Source of the DNA: Blastocatellia bacterium
GTDB taxonomy: Bacteria; Acidobacteriota; Blastocatellia; Pyrinomonadales; Pyrinomonadaceae
Assembly: GCA_003175865.1 (NCBI GenBank)
Contig: PSRF01000332.1
Location: 1 to 10,315, forward strand
DNA: 10,315 nt
Reading direction: 5' to 3'
The position numbers and the translations under genes are program-made. How positions within the stretch are numbered: position 1 is the first letter of the stretch; every line of letters starts with the position of its first letter. A model generated the notes under the pieces. It saw nothing but the letters and a program-made list of their open reading frames with translations, made no database searches and had not been told where the DNA came from. Shown in pieces: positions 6,337 through 10,315 of the stretch.

Positions 6337-9300
6337 GTCGGTACTCAATGGAATTCACAAACCCATTAACCATTGTTCGGAAGTCTGTGGGATGCGCATT
6401 TAAATAGTTGAGCCATGCATTGAAACCCGCTGTTTCCGGATCTCGCCTGAGATATCCAAAGTACTGCATGGCGACAAAAGCTTTATTGAATTCTGCGGCG
6501 GCCACTTCGTCACTCTCAACTATCGCACGCAGCGCCTGCGCTCGCGACAACGCCGCGGAATCCAACTGCGATACCAAATCCGTCCGCGATAACGTGACCT
6601 TTTGGGTCCCTTCCGGATCATGTGGATCATGTGTCGTAATCTGGCCCAGGTTGTAGCGGTTCATCAGAATAGCGACGAATGTTGCATTTGACGTCATGTT
6701 ATAGAATGCAAAGTCTTGTCGTCTGACAAAGTTCTCCGCAAACGCTGCCCGCTTCGCAAAGACTTCTGCTGCTGTTTGCCCACTGACACTCCTCATGTCG
6801 GAAATCATCTCGTTATAGGTTGGCAGCCGGCCATACAATGCTGCGTAAAATCGGTAAACAAAAAATCCTTTTAGCTGAAACTCCTGTGACCCAAAGAACG
6901 AGGAGGAGACCGTTATGCGGTCACAGCCAGCAGAAGGGCTACCGGGATCGACGTTATTCGGATCTGGACAACCATTCAGCAACTGCGTCCAGGCGTTGAA
7001 GCCGGCTGGCTCTGGCTCGCGCGACAAAAAATCAAGGTACTGCTGACGCACAAAGAAAGGCGACGTAACAATTGGATTTGAGCCTGTTGTTGAGTCGTTG
7101 TCGATTATCGTTATGGTTATTGTTCTCTTTCCGGAAAGAACTCCGCCGCTGCTCTCGCTCAAGAACAGATCGAAGGTCTCGGTTCCCTCTGCGTAAGCAT
7201 CATCGATAATCGGTATCGTAATGGTCTTCCGAGTTTCGCCGGGTGCAAAATTTACTGTGTCGACAGCTGTTGCGTAATCGCACCGAGCGTAGGCGTGACC
7301 ATTTAACGTACTGCAGGTCACCCCTGAAGGATCATCGATCGTTCTGTAGCTGATTGTAGAAGAACTCGAGGTATTGCCATTTCGGACAAACGTGACATGC
7401 GCCACGCCGTCACTTTCGTTCGCTGTGTAAGCACTTACCTGCAGGCTTGTCTGCATTTGGTTAAGCAGCACGTTAACAAGCGTGTTTCCGAACGTCAGGT
7501 CTGGCCAACCATCACCATTGAAATCCGCAACCACTATTGGTCCTAACTCCCCGGTTCCCGGGAAATTTATCCAGTAGTCCTGAAAGGTCCCATCACTGTT
7601 ACCCATCAACACAGTTATAAACGCCGATGAAGATAGAACCAGGTCCAATTTCCCATCGCCGTTAAGATCAGCAGCCTCAACCGAGCTGGTTCGGAATGTA
7701 GTGTGGTAATTCGCAGGTGGCTGGAAGGTGCCGTCGCCGTTTCCCAGGTAAATCGCTACCACATTCTCAATCTGCCCTGAGGCCATCGCTACGTCGGCTT
7801 TCCCATCACCGTTAAAGTCGGCGACCGTGACCTCGCCGGGCTGCCGCATGTTAGAAAAGGTCGTCGGAGTTAAGAACCCACCAGCGCCGTCGCCCAACAA
7901 TAAAAACGTACCCACAATAACATCGGCTTTGCTGTCTCCGTTGAAATCACCAGTCGCTATCTCACCAGGCGCGTCGCCTAACAGATACGTGACGGCAGAC
8001 TGAAACGTGCCATCGCCATTACCTTGCAACACACTCACACTGTGGCCAGCTGAATTTGCTACCACGAGGTCGACTTTGCCGTCTCCATTAAGATCGACCA
8101 ATTCTTCGTCGAAAGGACCATCGCCGACCGCGTAACGCACGTCAGATTGGAAGGTGCCGTTACCGTTCCCCAGGAAAACGCTCACGTTGTCGTCTCCGCC
8201 GTTTACCACAGCAAAATCCTGCTTGCCATCCCTGTTGAAATCACCCACGACCGGCCTTGCAGGAAACTGTCCCGCGGAAAAGTTTGAGCCCGGAACCAAT
8301 GTGCCGTCGCCATTCCCTAGTAACAATCTCAATGAGGACGAGGCAGCGCTCTCACTCAGCACATCGATTTTTCCGTCGCCGTTGAAATCGCCAGTAGCTA
8401 CGAAGTAGGAATTGGGAGCACCGGCAAATGCCAGGGTCTTCACGTTGAAGTTTAATGATTGATTCGATGACAGATTATTGATGCTCTGAGTGAGCGGAGG
8501 TTGAAGTAGGAAATTACTGAATGGCGCGTCTGTTTGACCGACACTTATTGTGTAGTTGCCTCCCACAGGTAATCCCGTAAAACTCGAATCGATGCCGGCG
8601 TTTGTTCGGTTCACCGCACCTGTGATTGAAACTGTCGGAGGCATTGGGTAGGCACTAGAGTTTGGGTCACGTACGGACACGTTGATGTAATACGTGGCCA
8701 AAGACATACTGAAATTTGCCGTACGGTCGAAAGATAAATTCGTAAAGGTTTGGCTCGAAGGTCCAAAGACGCTGTTTGCGAACGATGGCGTCACGGTATA
8801 GGTTCCATTACCTGCAAGACCCGTGAACGAGTAGCGGCCATCACTTCCTGTCACTGCAGTGGCAGACGCCCCACCGCTGAGCGTCATGTTTACTCCGCTG
8901 ACTCCTTGGAGCGCGCTATCTCTGACAATTCCACTGATGGTGTAGGTCGCTAGTGTTGCGCTGAAGTTCGCGGTCTGATCGGCTGTGAGACCGTTGAACG
9001 TCTGTTGCTGCGGTGTGAATGAATAGTTTGGTCGCGAAGGTGAGATTGTGTAATTCCCATTCTGCGCGAGACCGTTGAAGGAGTATGCTCCATTCGCACC
9101 GGTTATAACAGTGACAGGCACACCACCTGTGATCGTCACGCTTACACCGTCTAAAGGGCCACCTCCATTCATATTTGTCACGATGCCCTGAATGACACGT
9201 GGTCCACTTTGATTTATCAAAACGTTAACTGTGCTAACGCCGTTTGTGATAACGTCTGGCTTACCATCACCATTCAGGTCGCCAATCTCAACCGCTGTAG

Positions 9301-10315
9301 CCGAACCCGGTAGCAAGTACTCTTTGAATGGAAGCCGCAACGTGCCGTCGCCGTTGCCTGAGAGAAAGCCAAGCCGCCCATTGGGGCCTTGCAGCGTCAA
9401 CACATCTAACGTCCCATTGTTATCGAGATCGGCGACCGACAACCCATCAAAACTAGCTCCCTGCGTATCGACTCTTGGTTGAAACGTTCCGTCACCATTC
9501 CCTCGTAGAAAGCTGATGTTGCGACCACTAGCGGTGGAAGTTGCAAGCAGGTCGACGTTTCCATCTCCATTCAAATCACCGGCTGTTAGTTGGCTGATAA
9601 GATCTGTCGCAGCACTGTAGAGCGCAGGAGACCTGAGCGTGCCATCACCGTTACCGATCAATATTGCAACGCCAGTATTCGCCGGATTCGAACTCTCTAC
9701 GGTTACTGCAACATCAATTTTTCCATCGCGATCGAAATCGCGGATGACTGCCTGGCGCGTTGAGCGAAGAAAAGAATAACTTGCCTTAGAAGTAAACGTA
9801 CCATCTCCGTTACTGAGGTTTACGGAAACAGTTCCGATGCTACTGTTGAGCGTTAGGACATCGTCACGACCGTCGCCATTGAAATCTCCGGTAACAACGT
9901 TGGTGACCAGCGAACCAGGACCGAACGAAATCCGAGAGTTGAAGGTGCCATCGCCATTACCCAACAATGCGCTAAACGTCTGATAGCCGCCACTAGCAGT
10001 GTAATCATTCACTACTAAATCCAGTTTTCCATCGTTGTTGAAGTCGCCTTTTGCCACGACTTGAGGTTGCGGCCCAGTTGGGTAATCAACCTTAGGCTGA
10101 AAAGTTCCATCACCATTGCCATTTAATACGCTGACACTCGCACTACTGTTTACCGTGACAACATCGAGCCGGCCATCACGATTGAAGTCACCCAACACCA
10201 AATTCTGAGGGCTGGAGCTAACTGGATAATTAACTGCCGGAGCAAAGGACTGCGCCTTCGCGATAACGCAACACATAACCGTAAACACGCAACACCAAAG
10301 GTACTTGTTTCGAAG
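6311..10315 (-). CDS. Large exported modular protein: FG-GAP/VCBS propellers, CarboxypepD_reg-like modules, Calx-beta, DUF4214 (5' end beyond window)
   Basis: Exported multidomain protein, probably cell-surface or secreted; function unknown. Counting from the first in-window start (GTG, 10286-10288) there are 1325 residues, but the frame is open to the right edge and the extra codons read LRNKYLWCC. These supply the basic n-region and start of the hydrophobic core of a signal peptide ending AKAQS, so the true start lies just outside. Domain order: seven FG-GAP/VCBS repeats (about 14-361), three carboxypeptidase-regulatory-like beta modules (362-617), seven more FG-GAP repeats (618-945), a Calx-beta domain (946-1065, with FAPGETRKTITIPIIDD and ITIIDND), and two DUF4214 units (from about 1075 and 1265; FLSREPEPAGFNAW and YLRRDPETAGFNAW). 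Ca-binding loops have the form DxNxDGxxD. The only cysteines after the signal peptide are two close pairs (992/1003 and 1107/1122), suited to disulfides. No catalytic motif, LPXTG or membrane anchor is seen. Such proteins are frequent in Acidobacteriota; a binding or adhesive role is inference. Confidence 0.92.
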   Translation of the reverse strand, partial: LRNKYLWCCVFTVMCCVIAKAQSFAPAVNYPVSSSPQNLVLGDFNRDGRLDVVTVNSSASVSVLNGNGDGTFQPKVDYPTGPQPQVVAKGDFNNDGKLDLVVNDYTASGGYQTFSALLGNGDGTFNSRISFGPGSLVTNVVTGDFNGDGRDDVLTLNSSIGTVSVNLSNGDGTFTSKASYSFLRSTRQAVIRDFDRDGKIDVAVTVESSNPANTGVAILIGNGDGTLRSPALYSAATDLISQLTAGDLNGDGNVDLLATSTASGRNISFLRGNGDGTFQPRVDTQGASFDGLSVADLDNNGTLDVLTLQGPNGRLGFLSGNGDGTLRLPFKEYLLPGSATAVEIGDLNGDGKPDVITNGVSTVNVLINQSGPRVIQGIVTNMNGGGPLDGVSVTITGGVPVTVITGANGAYSFNGLAQNGNYTISPSRPNYSFTPQQQTFNGLTADQTANFSATLATYTISGIVRDSALQGVSGVNMTLSGGASATAVTGSDGRYSFTGLAGNGTYTVTPSFANSVFGPSSQTFTNLSFDRTANFSMSLATYYINVSVRDPNSSAYPMPPTVSITGAVNRTNAGIDSSFTGLPVGGNYTISVGQTDAPFSNFLLQPPLTQSINNLSSNQSLNFNVKTLAFAGAPNSYFVATGDFNGDGKIDVLSESAASSSLRLLLGNGDGTLVPGSNFSAGQFPARPVVGDFNRDGKQDFAVVNGGDDNVSVFLGNGNGTFQSDVRYAVGDGPFDEELVDLNGDGKVDLVVANSAGHSVSVLQGNGDGTFQSAVTYLLGDAPGEIATGDFNGDSKADVIVGTFLLLGDGAGGFLTPTTFSNMRQPGEVTVADFNGDGKADVAMASGQIENVVAIYLGNGDGTFQPPANYHTTFRTSSVEAADLNGDGKLDLVLSSSAFITVLMGNSDGTFQDYWINFPGTGELGPIVVADFNGDGWPDLTFGNTLVNVLLNQMQTSLQVSAYTANESDGVAHVTFVRNGNTSSSSTISYRTIDDPSGVTCSTLNGHAYARCDYATAVDTVNFAPGETRKTITIPIIDDAYAEGTETFDLFLSESSGGVLSGKRTITITIIDNDSTTGSNPIVTSPFFVRQQYLDFLSREPEPAGFNAWTQLLNGCPDPNNVDPGSPSAGCDRITVSSSFFGSQEFQLKGFFVYRFYAALYGRLPTYNEMISDMRSVSGQTAAEVFAKRAAFAENFVRRQDFAFYNMTSNATFVAILMNRYNLGQITTHDPHDPEGTQKVTLSRTDLVSQLDSAALSRAQALRAIVESDEVAAAEFNKAFVAMQYFGYLRRDPETAGFNAWLNYLNAHPTDFRTMVNGFVNSIEYRLRFGNPPQ
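7454..8437 (-). repeat. FG-GAP/VCBS repeat array 2 (seven units)
   Basis: Residues 618-945 of the large protein. Ca-loops start at D634, D683, D732, D781, D824, D874 and D922, mostly 48-50 residues apart. As in array 1, six have a GNGDGTF-type link and the last ends in VNVLLNQ. The fourth unit is degenerate: DFNGDSKAD has Ser where Gly is usual, its link is GDGAGGF, and the spacing to the next loop is only 43. Confidence 0.85.
8438..9205 (-). repeat. Three tandem carboxypeptidase-regulatory-like modules
   Basis: Residues 362-617 of the large protein, three units of about 84 residues. The first two are clear: VIQGIVTNMNG...GVSVTITGG...GAYSFNGLAQNGNYTISPS...TANFSAT and ISGIVRD...GVNMTLSGG...GRYSFTGLAGNGTYTVTPS...TANFSMS. 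The third (from ATYYINVSVRD) is more diverged but keeps FTGLPVGGNYTIS. These are Ig-like beta-sandwich linkers of the CarboxypepD_reg type (family call from memory). Confidence 0.8.
9206..10249 (-). repeat. FG-GAP/VCBS repeat array 1 (seven units)
   Basis: Residues 14-361 of the large protein. Seven Ca-loops start at D34, D82, D135, D184, D238, D287 and D337 (for example DFNRDGRLD, DLNGDGNVD), spaced 48-54 residues. Six are followed by a GNGDGTF- or GNGDGTL-like link to the next unit; the last ends in VNVLINQ. Seven units of about 50 residues are what a closed integrin-alpha-like seven-bladed propeller needs; the fold is inferred. Confidence 0.85.

Noticed and set aside
7094..10249. CRISPR-like or tandem DNA repeats suggested by recurring GCCATCACCATTG-type words
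   Set aside because: The periodic words of about 150 bases are the coding sequence for FG-GAP calcium loops and GNGDGTF links; they vary at synonymous positions and have no spacer structure.

Overview
The window looks like a chromosomal stretch of an environmental bacterium, most likely Acidobacteriota (Blastocatellia/Pyrinomonadales-like). This rests on family style, not on a marker gene: a very large secreted protein with FG-GAP/VCBS repeats, carboxypeptidase-regulatory-like modules, a Calx-beta domain and two C-terminal DUF4214 units is typical of that group. Base composition is close to balanced. There is no rRNA, tRNA, CRISPR array, integrase or transposase, and no sign of phage.

Left part (1-4519, all + strand) is a carbohydrate-use region. 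It opens with the C-terminal half of an MFS sugar-acid transporter of the ACS (anion:cation symporter) type, cut by the left edge. Ten bases later comes an IlvD/Edd-family sugar-acid dehydratase closest in motif detail to L-arabinonate dehydratase, and the two are probably one transcription unit. A 211-base gap then carries a large imperfect palindrome (2403-2505). After it comes an exported glycoside hydrolase family 97 enzyme with the residues of the retaining (alpha-galactosidase / beta-L-arabinopyranosidase) branch. Read together, the three genes fit extracytoplasmic release of D-galactose or L-arabinose units, uptake of a sugar acid, and its dehydration to a 2-keto-3-deoxy acid. No aldose dehydrogenase, lactonase or aldolase is visible, so the pathway is inferred.

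Middle part (4520-6336, + strand): a 287-base spacer holds a second inverted repeat (4647-4699). It is followed by a stand-alone B12-binding-domain radical SAM protein of unknown substrate.

Right part (6311-10315, - strand): one gene for an exported modular protein of more than 1,300 residues. It converges on the radical SAM gene and overlaps its 3' end by 26 bases. Its two blocks of seven Ca-loop repeats look like two seven-bladed beta-propellers joined by three beta-sandwich modules, followed by Calx-beta and DUF4214. The frame stays open to the right edge and the signal peptide begins upstream of the first in-window start, so its true start lies just outside.

I found no convincing new defence, mobile or RNA system. 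The most notable items are the GH97/dehydratase/transporter linkage, the 7+7 propeller architecture, the orphan radical SAM gene and the two palindromic intergenic repeats.
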